Counted from the stretch's first letter, positions 1 to 12,033 are shown. The stretch: DNA of 64,000 nt from Ligustrum vulgare (GCA_963555705.1 OY743170.1:13865096-13929095); one strand, 5' to 3'. The notes: generated from the sequence alone by a model not told the origin. Numbers and translations: made by a program.

Positions 1-321
1 AACACGCGGAATTAAACAAAATAAAGATAGGAAAGATCCAGATTCAGCCAAGAACACAAGATCACAATAATTAAAAATACGGGAATAGATAAAATTGACG
101 ATAAGACCTGGACCCAACAATTACGACGCAATAAATTGACGATGCGGATTGAAGAACCGAGGTTTTCGAAACGCCACAAGGGATGCCAAACTCCTTGATA
201 AGTTTCTGATTGGAACGCCAAACATTCAAGAAAATATTTGATAAGTTCTAGGAATTGTTCTTCAAGAACAAGAAAAAGGAATCCTCCTTTTCGAGAGAGA
301 AAATTCTCACTTTCATTCAAT
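1..321 (-). mobile_element. Partial gypsy LTR (R-U5 side), joined directly to gag
   Basis: This segment matches 1281-1606 of the complete LTR to its right almost base for base, so it is the downstream part of a second LTR of the same minus-strand element. It lacks the upstream (U3) part with the ACGGCCGT array and abuts gag coding sequence at about 321. The last ~29 bases of the LTR would lie outside the window. An internal deletion that removed the rest of gag, all of pol and the U3 of the 3' LTR explains the structure. The shared run at the junction is the word TTCATTCAAT. Confidence 0.75.
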
Positions 322-854
322 TCTACCTTCTTCTCCCAATCTAGGTAAGCCTCCGGATCACTCCTCCCATGAAAAGGTGGAATAGACATTTTTATTTTAC
401 CTAGATTATCATCTATCTCATCCCGATCATCACGATCTCTTCTATTATTTGCCCTTTCATCCCTATCTCCTCTACCCCTTCTCCTCCTTACACTAGCCAC
501 AGGTGATTGGACACTACTTCCTTCACTTGCAAACTCTTCATCATCAAACCCGTATACTTCCCTTGGATTATGCTTCCCCCTAGGATCTCTCCGGTCTTCC
601 CTCCTAGCTCTAGGTCCCGCATGAGTTTGTTCCCTACGCAACTTGTTAATAGTTTCCTCCTGCCTATCCATCCTAGTCATCAACCTCTCAAATTGCTCAT
701 GTAAAGTCTCCATCACACCTACAACATTATTATTCACCCTATTCATACCTTCAGGTCGTTTGTTGTGGCTCGTTGATGAGGCTGCTGGCTCCCTTCTGTA
801 AATTCCCTGGTTGTCCCCAACTGATGAAGATGATGAATCCCGTCTGCTAAACAT
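322..854 (-). pseudogene. Ty3/gypsy gag, N-terminal part, truncated
   Basis: The reading frame starts at an ATG at 854 and runs without a stop into the LTR fragment at 1-321. The first ~75 residues are polar and Ser-rich, then follows a heptad-like stretch (LHEQFERLMTRMDRQEETI), an Arg/Asp-rich linker and the start of the gag core with the motif IPPFHGRSDPEAYLDWE, typical of plant Ty3/gypsy gag. The core is cut right after that motif, so zinc knuckle, protease and pol are absent. The coiled-coil segment resembles that of the nested element's protein at 28485 (LERLMAKMDRREAEL), which places both in one clade. Not functional as a capsid protein. The join into LTR sequence makes a chimeric frame of 280 codons that is an accident of the deletion. 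Confidence 0.8.
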
Positions 855-1240
855 TATTAGTCTTCACAGAAATAAGTAGAAAATTCCTCACAAAAATATA
901 TCGCTCGTGTATCACTCAAAAAGAATCCCCCTTCCAAGCGCTTCAAAAACAATTCCAAAACTCAATCAAGGGTAGGACACGATAGTCACGAGTAAGAACA
1001 AGAAAACTTGAAAATTGAGACAAATTCGGAATATTCGGGGATAAATATGAAATTTTCGGACTTTTTTTTTTTAATCCGAAATTCAACTGCAAGTGCAACG
1101 TAACAAACGTAATTGAATTCGGATAAGAATTGACTAAAAGAAACAAGATTGATTTTTTTGTGAAATTTTATATGAATCAAACAAAGGAAAAATTTACTGG
1201 CACGAAGAACACGAAAATCAAGAACTGAATCTAGATCCAA

Positions 1241-1252
1241 GCTCTGATACCA
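1241..1252 (-). other. Primer-binding site (initiator tRNA-Met)
   Basis: On the minus strand the sequence is TGGTATCAGAGC, the standard plant LTR-retrotransposon PBS complementary to the 3' end of initiator tRNA-Met, two bases downstream of the LTR end. It fixes the orientation of the left element. Confidence 0.93.
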
Positions 1253-1254
1253 GA

Positions 1255-2121
1255 TGATGTGATCCCGGGAGGGGGTCACAACGAACACGCGAAATTAAAC
1301 AAAATAAAGATAGGAAAGATCCATATTCAGCCAAGAACACAAGATCACAATAATTAAAAATACTGGAATAGATAAAATTGACGATAGGACCTGGACCCAA
1401 CAATCACGACGCAATAAATTGACGATGTGGATTGAAGAACCGAGGTTTTCGAAACGCCACAAGGGATGCCAAACTCCTTGATAAGTTTCTGATTGGAACG
1501 CCACAAACATTCAAGAAAATATTTGATAAGTTCTAGGAATTGTTCTTCAAGAACAAGAAAAAGGAATCCTCCTTTTCGAGAGAGAAAATTCTCACATTCA
1601 TTCAATAATGTCAAAGTTGTTGTTTCTTAATGAAAAACAAAGCAATATAATGTAGAAACTGACCTAACTAGGGTTTGCCACTAATTTGGGCCCAAAACAT
1701 AAAAATAATTAATAAAAACGGAATTAAATTAACAAAACGCGAATTCTGGAAAATTAGGTGTTACGGCCGTAAAAATTAAGTGACTTTCTGTTAGTGAGTT
1801 ACGCCCGTAACAAGAATTCTCACGGCCGTAAGTATCAATTTTGCTGAATTGCTCAATTCCACCAGTGAAGGAGTTACGGCCGTGAACTGTAGTCTTACTG
1901 CCGTAAGTAATAAAATCCTGGAATTCTTGCCTTTGACCCGAGGGAATGTTACGGCCGTGAATGTGTCATTGGCCTCTAAACTTTGCCCCTTTGATTTGGC
2001 TCGACCCCTTTGTCTTCTCGGCTCGCTTCCAACATGAAACTTGTGTCGTTTCCCGCGTAGATAACTGTCACATTGCCCATAGGTCGACTTCTCCTTTGGT
2101 CTCCTACTTCGGATCACATCA
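1255..2121 (-). mobile_element. 5' LTR of left gypsy element, 867 bp
   Basis: On the minus strand the LTR begins TGATGTGATCCG and ends GGATCACATCA, directly followed by the PBS. Its two ends are near-inverted copies of each other. It is related to the LTRs at 27090, 29813 and 62370: same ends, same PBS spacing, same run of ACGGCCGT motifs, same conserved U5 block (around 1281-1600). The target duplication would be CTTGA at 2122-2126, but the other copy is outside the window. Confidence 0.88.
1760..1962 (-). repeat. Array of six TTACGGCCGTAA-type palindromes in LTR U3
   Basis: Six copies or variants of the palindrome TTACGGCCGTAA/TCACGGCCGTAA are visible near 1761, 1799, 1826, 1872, 1893 and 1948, separated by unrelated A+T-rich spacers of 15-45 bases. 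Some are degenerate (ACGCCCGT, ACTGCCGT). They lie in the upstream half of the LTR, where promoter and enhancer sequences normally sit. Confidence 0.8.
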
Positions 2122-2837
2122 CTTGATAATGAAATAATCTAGAACAACTCTTAACTCCTTTTTGGTGTAAATTAGGGATTGGAGGAAGAAGAAGTCTGAA
2201 TTTCGTGTCTCCTATATATACTTGGGGTAAAATTATAGTCTAAGTGCTGATTGATTTAGGTAGTTTTTGGGGAAATTTGAGAAAATTTGAATTTTAGGAT
2301 AATATGTGGTTGAAAATGAATTTAAAAGAAAAATTGAAAAAATTGATTGAGTCCAAACAAGCGTATACTAGGTTAACCAAGATTCGCAAGAATAAAGAAA
2401 ATTTGCGGCCCCATAAATCAACCATGCAATTGTTTGGTTTATAGGATCACAATTGAGTGGTTATGGCTACTCACACATTGTCGGCTTCAAACATGACCGC
2501 GTGATCGTGTGATTATGTGCTTTTTTGATATTTTTCCATCTACAAGTTGGTTCTCCAATTAATTGCACCCTGATCCTCCATCTTATGATTTCCTCCAATT
2601 AAGTCCATAAAATTTCACTTTCATTTCAATTTTCAATCGGGCCCTTTTATATTTGCATCCCAAGTCCTTCAAGTTTTGGAAGCTTGCAATTTAGACCCTA
2701 CTTTGTCCCTTTTTTTTTTGTACAGTTTCAGTCTCTTTTATTTGTTTTGCATCCAAACGCATCAAAAATTGAGTTTTTCTTAAAACAAACAAAATCAACA
2801 TATAATTTAGCAATATCACATTCTAAAACAATTACAA
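2122..2837. other. Unassigned A+T-rich DNA with a MITE-like piece
   Basis: No open frame or RNA gene is convincing here. A segment at about 2240-2365 contains the phrase ATATGTGGTTGAAAATGA and ends near CCAAACAAGC, as in the small TIR elements at 4705 and 13590, so it is probably a decayed copy of that MITE family. The rest, including pyrimidine-rich DNA at 2570-2760, may be the eroded 5' part of the copia element that follows, but I see no LTR boundary. Confidence 0.35.
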
Positions 2838-5800
2838 TTGTCTAAATTTAAGGCCAAGATAAGAATGAAAAATGTACTTATCAAGTCACATACTAAGTGT
2901 TTTGAGATCCTTGGTTACCAAGATTGGTGGCCATCCAAGTCTAAACGCAACCACCATGTTCCCTCCTCTCCGGCTGTGATTCAAGTCCCATCAAACAAGG
3001 GCCTTCCAATGCCAGTGCTCTTTTGGGTCTCTTTGCTGACCAAAACTCTCAAATATTGGAACTTCTCAAATCACCATCCCTCTCTTTTGTAGGTTCTACT
3101 TCCCCCTACCTTTCTAAATTGTGGGCGATTGATAGTGGGGCTACCGATCACATTTCCTCTCCCACAAGTATTCATGTCCCTTTATCGTGTACATGTGATG
3201 TTACTTTATCTTCTAGCATACTCTTTCTAATGTTTTATCCATCCCTGATTTTCATTAAAATTTAATATCTACCGGTCAAATAACAAAATCCCTAAATTGC
3301 GTTGTTTCTTTTTTCCCCACTTTTTACACTTTTCAGGACCTAACAACGAAGAAGTTGATTAGTATGGCTGAGAAACGTAACATATTGTATTACTTCAAGA
3401 GTACCCGAACAACTTACCTCCAATCTTCTAGCCCTATCTCTTTTTCTTCTAGGTCACCCCTCGTTAAATAACGTTCCAAATTTTTTTACTTGCCCTCAAT
3501 TTATCGATCATTGCTTGACTACCTTTTCAATTAGTTTCTAATAAAATTTTATTACCTTTTGAAAGCATATTCTGTGACATTTGGAGAGATTTTCGATGTT
3601 GCTTCTCCATCATTTGCACATTATATTTTAATCATAGTTGATGAATACACTAGAATCGCTTGGCTATACTTTATGCGTTTCAAACCCAAAACTTTATCAT
3701 GTCTTCCCACATTTTGTCTCATGGTTAATATTAATTGAATTACAAATTACGTCACATTCGCACTGACAATGACCAAGAATTCCTTTCTTGCGCAACTGAA
3801 GATTTTTTTCTACATGAGACATTCTCCGTGAACGCACTTGCATGGAAATACCACAGTAAAATGGTGTTGCTAAATGTAAGCATCGTCATATTTTAAATGT
3901 GACTCGGTACCTACACTTCCAAGCTTACCCTCCACTTACTTTTCGATTGAATATGTTCTCACTGGTACTTACCTCATAAACAACATTCCATCATTGTCTC
4001 TCCAAAATATTTCTCCTTTTGAATGTCTTTATCAAGCTTCACCTGTTATGATCATTTCCAAAACTTTAGTTATCTTTCCCATTCCCTAACTATATCTAAC
4101 AACCATGATAAATTTCAACCCCATGCTCGTCCCAATATCTTTTTAGGTTACTATTTGTCTCATAGTGCATATCGTGTTTATGACCTATAAAACAAGAAAA
4201 TTTTCATATCTAGGGATAGGCCTTCATTGAACGTGTTATCCCTTTCAAATTAAACCTTCAACCTTCTCACTCATCTCGTCTTACCTCTTCCCATTTCTAA
4301 TACACCATTTCCCTTATAATTTCTCCCACTTTTCCAAATGACCCTCCTGACCTCCTTCTACTCTCCCTCATTGTGTTATTCAACTCATCTGACCGACTAC
4401 ATTTGTCCTACCTTACCATCTACTTCATCTGCTACATTATCCATGGATCTAGTTCCATCTTTAGGAACGGCTAATGCATTGTCTCAATTGATTTCCTATC
4501 ACAATTTTCCCCACCACACTTTCCTTTCCTATTCTCCTTATCAAACTTATCTAACCCTAACCGATATTCCTAGGCTGCCAAACATTAATGTTGGCATGAT
4601 GCCGTGTAGACCAAAACTTGAGTACTTGAAGCTAACAATACTTGACTCCTTACCGTTCTTCCAAAAGACAAGAAACCAATTGGGAAGTGGGTTTTTAAAA
4701 ATAAGAGCTTGTTTGGTGTAGGTTTTTTTTGGGAAGAATTTTGAGTTCTATGAGAATGTGTGGTTGAAAAGTGTGGATAGTGATGGGTCCCATATAAATG
4801 TGTGGTTGAAAATAAATTTGAAGAAAATTTTGACTTTACCAGACAAGCTCCAAGTTTCATGTAGATGGTTAAATTGAAATAAATAAGGCTTGATTGGTGG
4901 CTAATGGGTACGGTCCTTGATTACCATGACACTTTTGCAACCGTGACCAAACTTATCAATTTTTATTACTTCTTCGCTATTGCTTTTGAACGTAATTTGC
5001 ATCTTCATCAGCTCGAAGTTAGTAATGCTTTTCTTTACATTGATTAGAAGAAGAATTCTAAATGACACTTCCTCTCGAATATGGTCGATAGTGAAGACTC
5101 GAGTGTGTCACTTACTTAAGTCTATTTACGACCTCAAGCAAGTCTCTCTTAATTGGTACTCCAAACTCACTCAGTACTATTGTCTGATGGTTTTTCTCAA
5201 TGTGCAGCCAATCACTCCCTTTTTATTTGGACCATTGGCTCTTTCCTTACTTTAGTTCTGGTCTTTGTTGATGATATTCTGGTTACAAACAATGATCTCT
5301 TTACAATTAATACTCTTAAAGCATCACTCGATAATCATTTTAAAATCAAAATATTTGGGTTCCATGAAGTACTTCCTTGGTATTAAATCGCTCAATCACC
5401 CTTAGAGTTTTTGTTAACCAACGAAAAACATACCATGGACATTCTGACAAACTCTGAAAATTTAGGTTCCTGACCTGCCCCTTTTCCCATGGACCAGAAC
5501 TTGAAGCTCACCCATGATGATGGCACTTTATTCTTAGATACCAATTTATACCGACATTTAGTGGGTCGACTCCTATACTTGACTATCACTAGTCCATGCA
5601 TCTCCTTCTTCGTTAACATGTTGAGCCAATTCATGCAAAATCCTTGAGTCCTATACTTGACTATCACCACTTCATGACGACTCTTATAATTGACTATCAC
5701 CAGTCCATGCATCTCCTCCTCCATTAACATGTTGGGCCAATTCATGCAACATCCACGAGATTCACATGTGAAAGTAACTTTGCTGTGTTACACCTGCAAC

Positions 5801-6056
5801 GTATCTTGCTCTATTGCGACAATGAGGTTACTCTGCACTTTACTGGTAACTCGATCTTCCATGAGCGCACCAAACACATTGAAATATATTGTAAATATGT
5901 GCATGAAAAACATATTTTTGGACTCATCCTACCTACAAATGTCACCACCAAACATCAATTGGTTGGCATTCTTACCAAGGCTCTCGAGAAATATATTTTT
6001 CGCCATTTCACTTGCAATTGGACATTAAGGATCTCCATGCTCAAATTTGAGTGGGA
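2838..6056 (+). pseudogene. Ty1/copia polyprotein, heavily eroded
   Basis: Domains appear in the correct order but in several frames with many stops. Near 2900 is a gag C-terminal block (CFEILGYQDWW). At 3121-3160 is the protease active-site region LWAIDSGATDHI. At 3450 is the pre-integrase word LGHPSLNNV, and at 3640 the integrase core start VDEYTRIAWLYF. At 4915 is the start of reverse transcriptase (DYHDTFATVTK), at 5265 the catalytic FVDDIL, and at 5812-5995 the RNase H region (CDNEVTLH, FHERTKHIEI, ILTKAL). No intact domain remains. A MITE at 4705-4850 interrupts it between integrase and reverse transcriptase. Confidence 0.82.
4705..4850. mobile_element. MITE, GAGCTTGTTTGGT termini
   Basis: Ends are inverted: GAGCTTGTTTGGT at the left and ACCAGACAAGCTC at the right. 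The interior holds two copies of the phrase TGTGTGGTTGAAAA, also found in the MITEs at 13590, 47685 and 58349 (there as reverse complement). About 146 bp, no coding potential, sitting inside the decayed copia pol. The TSD is unclear. Confidence 0.65.
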
Positions 6057-6267
6057 TATTGAATATAACTTTTATTTTAGAAAGATTCTAAACTAATTAC
6101 GTCATCATCTTTTCTCTTTTATTTCATTCCTAATTTAGCCTTTTTATTCCTAGATTAGTTTCTTTCCTTTTGTACACAGTGTCTTGATGTATTATATAAA
6201 CACTTCTCGTAGCTTAGAACCAATAAAAGAGAATACAAATTTTAGTTATATTGCACATTCTCAAACA
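6057..6267 (+). mobile_element. 3' LTR of the copia relic
   Basis: Immediately after the RNase H remnant comes a purine run (TTTGAGTGGGA), which is the expected polypurine tract. Then about 211 bp with a TATA-like TATTATATAAAC near 6189 and an AATAAA-like signal near 6222, ending in TCTCAAACA. That arrangement is typical of a short copia LTR. The first dinucleotide appears to have mutated from TG to TA. No matching 5' LTR was found. Confidence 0.6.
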
Positions 6268-6339
6268 CGACCCACCCACCTACCCACCAATCCTACCCCC
6301 ACCCTAGAAACGACCGACTGTCACCCCCACAGTCATTGT

Positions 6340-7040
6340 TGGTTATACAAAGTCACAGCTTGGCCACAATTACAAATTTATCGCAAATTCCATCCCATTA
6401 GCCCCACCTGCAAAGTCATAGTTGGTCACACAAAATCACATTTAGGTCAAAATTGCAAATTTAGTCTCATATTTCACTCCACCCCAACCCCCATCCCATT
6501 CCAAGCAGCAGAGTCATAGTTGGTCACAAAAAGTTATAGTTTGGTCACAATTACAAATTTAGTTGCAAAAATTCACCCACCCCACCCACCGTACTGAACC
6601 CCACCTCAGTTGGGTCACACAAGGTCTCAATTAGCTCACACAAGATCACGGTTCGCTCACACGAGGTTACAGATTAGTTACACAAGGTCACAATTTGGTC
6701 ACACGAGGTTACAATTCAGTCTCACAATCATATTTTATACAACTGTAGGTCACATCATTTCCTCATCCAATGGTCATACAAAGTCATTGTTGGTCACAAT
6801 TTGTAATATAACTGGTCACTATTATTCATATTTGGTCACATATTATTTATTTATTTATTTATTAGTCACAATTTACTCATTTTTTTGGTCACAGCTAATC
6901 ATTATTTTTTATCACAATTACCTAATAATTGTCACATTCTATACTCATCACAAGTCATACAAAGTCATATTTAGTCGATATCTTGATCAAAATTACTTAA
7001 TAATTGGTTACAATTACTTATAATTGATCAAAATTACTAT
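6340..7040. repeat. Degenerate GGTCACA(A)-based tandem repeat field
   Basis: Dozens of imperfect copies of the words GGTCACAATT, GGTCACACAAGG and CACAATTACAAATTT follow each other over ~700 bp with irregular spacing (about 15-30 bases). The copies around 6610-6720 are the most regular. The two open frames across it are by-products of the repeat. No element boundary is visible. Confidence 0.6.
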
Positions 7041-7044
7041 TCAA

Positions 7045-8516
7045 ATCCCCAACCCCAACCCCACCTCCCCAGCCCAACCCTAACCCTTCACCTTCACCTT
7101 CACCTTCACCTTCTAAAATAAATTTCTTTCCTGCTACTGTCCAGCAGTCGTTGTCTTGACCAGCCACCACCATCGTCTCAAGATCTGCATCATTTCAAGG
7201 CATTGGCTAAAATCACCACCAACCACCACCGAGTTCAAAACCGCATCCCACAGATCTACTTACTGCCTTGTACCATCTCAAAAGTCTCAACACATAAAAT
7301 CAGCACCACCAACCACCACCACCACCATCACCATCTGCAACAACTTACCACCTACCACCAATAACTCACCACAACTAACTGATCGAAGGAGGAGGCCAAG
7401 ATTATGTCAGTAATGGAAGGTACAGTAGCAGAATTGACGATGTGATCGCCGCTTGCGTCAGTGATGTGTGGTTGTCACAGCGCCAATTCTGTAGGGCGGA
7501 GGCTGGAGGGATCTTAAGAGACTGAATGTGCATAGCGTCGCTTCTGCAAGTAGTGTCTAGCTGCGAGATAGGGCTATGTGACGAAGCTGAAGTGAGTAGC
7601 GGCCACCACATACTGCCCCCTTCGTCGATTGCTAATTAGGTAGATAGCAATTCCGGCGGAATGGTGGTGGTGGTTGGATCACCTTGGTGGACGGTGTAGA
7701 GAGAGAGAGGTTTTTCTGAAATGATTTTGAGTTATTTAGGTTTGAATTGGTATAAAGTGTTTATTAATGAATATTAATTGGTAATTAGGACTAGATTTTT
7801 ATAAATTGAAATTATGAAATATTTATAGTACTTGGAACTAGAAGTTGAAGATTTCAATTGAGAGTTGAACTTGATACTTAAAAATTGAGAGAATAGTCTA
7901 GAGAGTAGTGTAATTCTTGTAGATAGAATTGAGACAATTGTATAAAATTTGTATGAAAAAATGAAGTATTTATAGAGTAAAAATTGAAAGGGAAAATAAA
8001 TAAATAAATAAATAATACAAAACGGTCACATTGTGACCGTTTACTCAAATGATCATAAATGTGACCGTTTATTATATAAATAAAAATAAATAAATAAATA
8101 AAAGAGATGCTGCGAGCTCACACGAGCCGGCCCATTTCACAGTTCGTTGAATTAGTCCACGAGTGGGTTCATGAACTTCACGAGTCGAACCCGAACTGTC
8201 CAACGCCCAAATTTTCTGTCTGGTTCAAGCCCAAGTTCGTTTGTTCACTAGCCGAGCCGAACTTTTAACAAACATAACTGAGCCGAACTTTTACCACATA
8301 TGCATTATGAAAATGTCTTTGGTGCCTTGAACCCATGACCTCCCTTTGAGTGGAAGTCACCACAATCACTTGAGCTAATTCAAATCTATGTCTCCATTTC
8401 ACATTCATAATATATATAGAATAGTTCAAATAATAATATTTTTTTTCACTAAATGCAATTAAAATAAATTTTAAATAATTATGTAATTACAAGATTGAAA
8501 AAAGAAAATACGATTA
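7045..8516. other. Unassigned region, possibly interior of the orphan CACTA element
   Basis: Contains short C-rich runs, a (CACCTT) run at 7088-7112, CCA/CAC-rich DNA at 7156-7350, a GA-rich stretch near 7700 and A+T-rich DNA. CCA-rich DNA followed by a GA run and then subterminal repeats is also seen in CACTA element 1 (45660-46210), so this could be the 5' part of a third CACTA element that ends at 8887. At 8021-8075 the word AACGGTCACATTGTGACCGTT forms a perfect inverted repeat and its half recurs 25 bases later. No supported gene. Confidence 0.35.
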
Positions 8517-8887
8517 TTAAAGTCTTATGGTAATTTCCATCAAATTTCGAATTGCGTTGGTAATTGCCAACGGATTCCAAATGCTGTTGGTAATTTCTAA
8601 CGAATTACCAAGTTCGTTGGAAATCTCCAACGACCAAAAATTCGTCACAAATTTCTGTTGGCAATTTCCAACGAAATCTAAAGTTTGTTGAAAATTTTCA
8701 ACGATTAAAATTCGTCGCAAATTTTCGTTGGTAATTTCGAACGGATCTTCTTCCAGATCCGTTGAAAATTACCAATGGATTAGATCCGTCTGAAATTAGC
8801 GACATATTTTTCTAATTTGTCGAAAATTTTCGAGAAAATTGTGTCCACCGGAAAAAATTCTTCACTAATGACCGGGTTTCTAGTAGT
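8517..8887. mobile_element. Right terminus of an orphan CACTA-type transposon
   Basis: The segment ends in CCGGGTTTCTAGTAGTG, the reverse complement of CACTACTAGAAACCCGG, a canonical plant CACTA TIR. The preceding 350 bp are filled with subterminal repeats of the type GTTGGTAATTTCCAACG in both orientations, which can pair as hairpins. No partner 5' TIR is visible upstream, so the element is truncated or its left end has decayed. Confidence 0.75.
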
Positions 8888-8924
8888 GAGAGATACATGA
8901 TTAAGTAGTAGAGATCCTCATGTT

Positions 8925-8926
<2 letters not shown>

Positions 8927-8960
<34 letters not shown>

Positions 8961-8996
8961 TGAGTGAGAGTGAGTGAGTGAGTGAGTGAGAGTGTG
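8927..8996. repeat. (GA)n/(GAGT)n microsatellite
   Basis: A pure GA run of about 32 bases passes into GTGAGTGAGA-type tetranucleotide repeats. Simple sequence, no coding meaning. Confidence 0.95.
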
Positions 8997-10351
8997 ACAC
9001 TTGCTTCCTGATGCTAGGTGTCTCTTCTCCATTTCTCATTCCTTCCGTATTTTACCTGATTTGGGGAATATGTTTTGTATTCTTAAAACTATCTTCTAAA
9101 ATACATGGTATTTAAAAATAGATTCTAAAAGTTTTGTATTTGTGTATTTAAGTTTAACCCATGCATTTATGACAAAAAAATTGGTTAAAATTATACAACC
9201 AGAAAATATTCATGAATAAATATATTGCATGGCGCCAGATAATTCATATGCAAGGATAATAATTTTTTTATACAATAAATATTCATGCCTGCCTTACGAA
9301 CTTATATGCATATTAAGCAATTTCTGGTTACCAATCGATAATATGGGTGACTTTCCACACGTAGAATTCTATCGAAACCATGAATCCCAATTAGGAAGAC
9401 TTCAGTTGTAGATTATATGGAATCACTCGATTGAAAAATGACAATTGACACAATCATAATACTTTAGTAACACCCATATCATATTAAAAAAAAAAGGTTG
9501 AATGCTAACTTTAGGCGCCTCTACTGTCTCCGTCCTGGGAATTGGTAAAAGATGTCAATCGCAGGTTATGTCTCAAGCTGATCAAAGTCTGGAAATCACC
9601 TATTAGATTGACAAAGTGCCCAACAAATTGAAACATGGGAGTATTCAAAATTGAGACATTTGTTCTGCCAACGTTTGTTGATTCCCAACCTTTGCCGGTT
9701 GAGATGTTCCTAGGACAACACCCATATCATATTCAAAGTTGGAGATACCATGGAGGAATGATTATTTAGTTAGCCCTTGTTCGATTGGGATAAAAATTAA
9801 AATTTTAGTAAAATTCGATAAAAATTGGTGAAATATATCATTGAAAAGTTGAGGTCATAGAAAATTTTTGATTGAAAATAAATTTTAAGAAAAACGAGTT
9901 TAAGAAATTAGGCAACTGCCGACTAACCCTCTTTTCTTCATGAAAATGAAAGTACAGTAAATTGAATGTGCAATGTCATTCAATCTCATCAGATCATTAA
10001 CGTTTGTGTTTATGGCCAGTAAATTCTCTGTCTGCATCCTATGCCCAAGTCTTCCACCCTTTTTTTTCTTTCTTCGAAATCATCTAAACAAGTATGATAA
10101 TGAAAAAATAAATAAAAAATAAAAAATGAAAACTGTGAAATACATTATCATAAAATTTAAAAATTGGGATGTCATAAATTTGCTGGCTGGATTGATGTAA
10201 GAAGAATTAAAGTCTCAACCTCTCAGCATTGAAGTGAACACATACAGATTAGCCTCAAATTAAATTAAACTGAATAACAGAAAAATATGCATTTAATCCC
10301 ATTAAAAATCTAGCAACCAAACGCCATCAGAAACCTCTGGAAAAAATAGAA
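8997..10351. other. Unassigned intergenic DNA
   Basis: Nothing with coding support. The block at 9500-9760 resembles, loosely, the block at 40790-40960 (a shared order of words around GCAGGTTATG and TTTGC-GTTG-GATG), suggesting an old dispersed repeat. A segment around 9773-9930 reads like another degenerate small TIR element. Confidence 0.3.
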
Positions 10352-11800
10352 TCTATATCTTAATATATATAATAATAGTATAGCCGTCAAAAAAACTCAC
10401 ACATAGTTTCCCGCCATTTTTCCTTGCTATTTTAGGAAACTTTGTAATTTTATTAATTATTTTAATAATTGAATTAGTAAACTTCAATTAATGCAAAATT
10501 AATTATAGGTGACATGTAATAAATGACTTTTTGATTGTAAAAAATAAAAAATCTATAAAAAGATCAAATTGTATATTATTTTTATTCTTTTGATAATTAT
10601 TGTAATATTTTGAAGTTAAAAAATATGCAATATAGGTGTCAAATTTATGATCTTAACGAGAAGTTCAATACAAGTGAACAAATGAGAGCAAACTCTAAAT
10701 ATATCATTCTTAAAATTGCCAAAATAATAAAAATAAAAGTTTTACTTATACTTTTTACTTTTTTCAATATTCAATCTTTTTAATTTATCTCATCTAAGTC
10801 ATAAAATGATATTTATCATTTCTTACCTAACTTCAATTTGACATAAATGACTAATTTCAAATCTTTTTTCTTATCAAATTAAAAGAAATAATGATATCCG
10901 ATCTTTCTAAGTAAATTCAATTGAATCATTTTAATTTCTACAACTTCAGGTTTAGATAAACTCTTTGGTAATTTTGAAATTAATTTTATAAATTTACTCA
11001 TTTTGTTCATTTATCTATTTTTTAATTTTTATAAATTGAAAATAACATCAATTTGTAAAATACATACTACAGACTTTAACAATTAATTCATTGAATTCTA
11101 TAGAAAATAAAAATATAAGGTTTTATCAAACTTATTCTATTTAAAAATAAAATATAGTCCATACATTTATTTAACATGCAAAAAAAATAGTTTTGTGTGT
11201 GTGTGGCTAACATGGCCATTTTCAATACTTGGTGAAAAATAAAATGTCACATTGTATTTGAAACCATTGAATACGAGTAAGTTTGATATAAACTATAGAA
11301 ATTGTTTTAAATGTATGATTGAAAGTGAAAGAAGGTAGTATAAAATTAAAATAATTGTCAAACCAATCAATTGTGTGGTTAAAATTTGATTTTTTTTTTG
11401 AATGTGTGGTTAAAAAGTAGTATGTGCAATTTTGAAAAATTAGTTTTTAAATAATATGTGGTTGTGAATGAACATTAAAAAAAATATTTTTGAATAATCA
11501 ATTTTATATGAATAAATAAACTAAGGAAACTAGATAATGAACAATTAACTGTTAAAAAAAATGCAATTCATAACTTTTTTTTTTTTTTTTTTGATATTTT
11601 AATTGTATATTGAATATAGAATTTATGCATTAAAGTAAGAAATCTTATAGGGAGAAATGAAATTACAAATTATTCACAATTTGCGTATGCAAGTTATTAT
11701 TATTATTTTTTTATTGTGTTATTTTTATCGGGCATTGTATTTTTACAATTTATTCAATAAATATTATTTATTCCGTGCATCGCACGGGTGCGATTACTAG
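10352..11800 (+). mobile_element. Non-autonomous Helitron 1
   Basis: Starts TCTATATCTTAATATATA after an A and ends with CTAG before a T, the A^T insertion rule of Helitrons. Nine bases before the terminal CTAG is the hairpin CCGTGC-ATC-GCACGG (11773-11787). Length 1449 bp, A+T-rich, no ORF for RepHel, hence non-autonomous. The conserved words CAGCCGTCAAAA and TTCCCGCC near its 5' end (10380-10420) are shared with Helitron 2. Confidence 0.88.
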
Positions 11801-11998
11801 TTATATATTAAAGCAGAACAGCCGTCAAAATTTTTCCCGCCCATTTTCAGTTTCTATTTTTGGAATTTTTTTTTTTTTTCAATTGAATTTCCGGAATTGG
11901 AAAATGAGTTGTTGACAATTAATGAGACATTTAATATGGGAAAGTGTGTAATGCATTGTAAATAGGCACTTGACTACATGTATTGAATGCTAATAGTT

Positions 11999-12000
<2 letters not shown>

Positions 12001-12029
<29 letters not shown>
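12001..12029. repeat. (TA)n microsatellite, copy 1
   Basis: Uninterrupted TA run of ~29 bases in the first duplication unit. Confidence 0.95.

Positions 12030-12033
<4 letters not shown>

Noticed and set aside
7065..7112. Interstitial telomere-like CCCTAACCC and CACCTT runs
   Set aside because: Only one or two telomere-like units inside C-rich simple DNA; not an array of the plant CCCTAAA type.
8320..8385. tRNA-like or SINE-like sequence (TTGAACCCATGACCTCCC)
   Set aside because: Resembles a reversed B-box region, but no A-box, acceptor stem or cloverleaf could be made. Probably a common dispersed repeat.
9229..9411. 60-codon plus-strand frame
   Set aside because: Isolated, no homology that I can recognise, no promoter or splice context; expected by chance.
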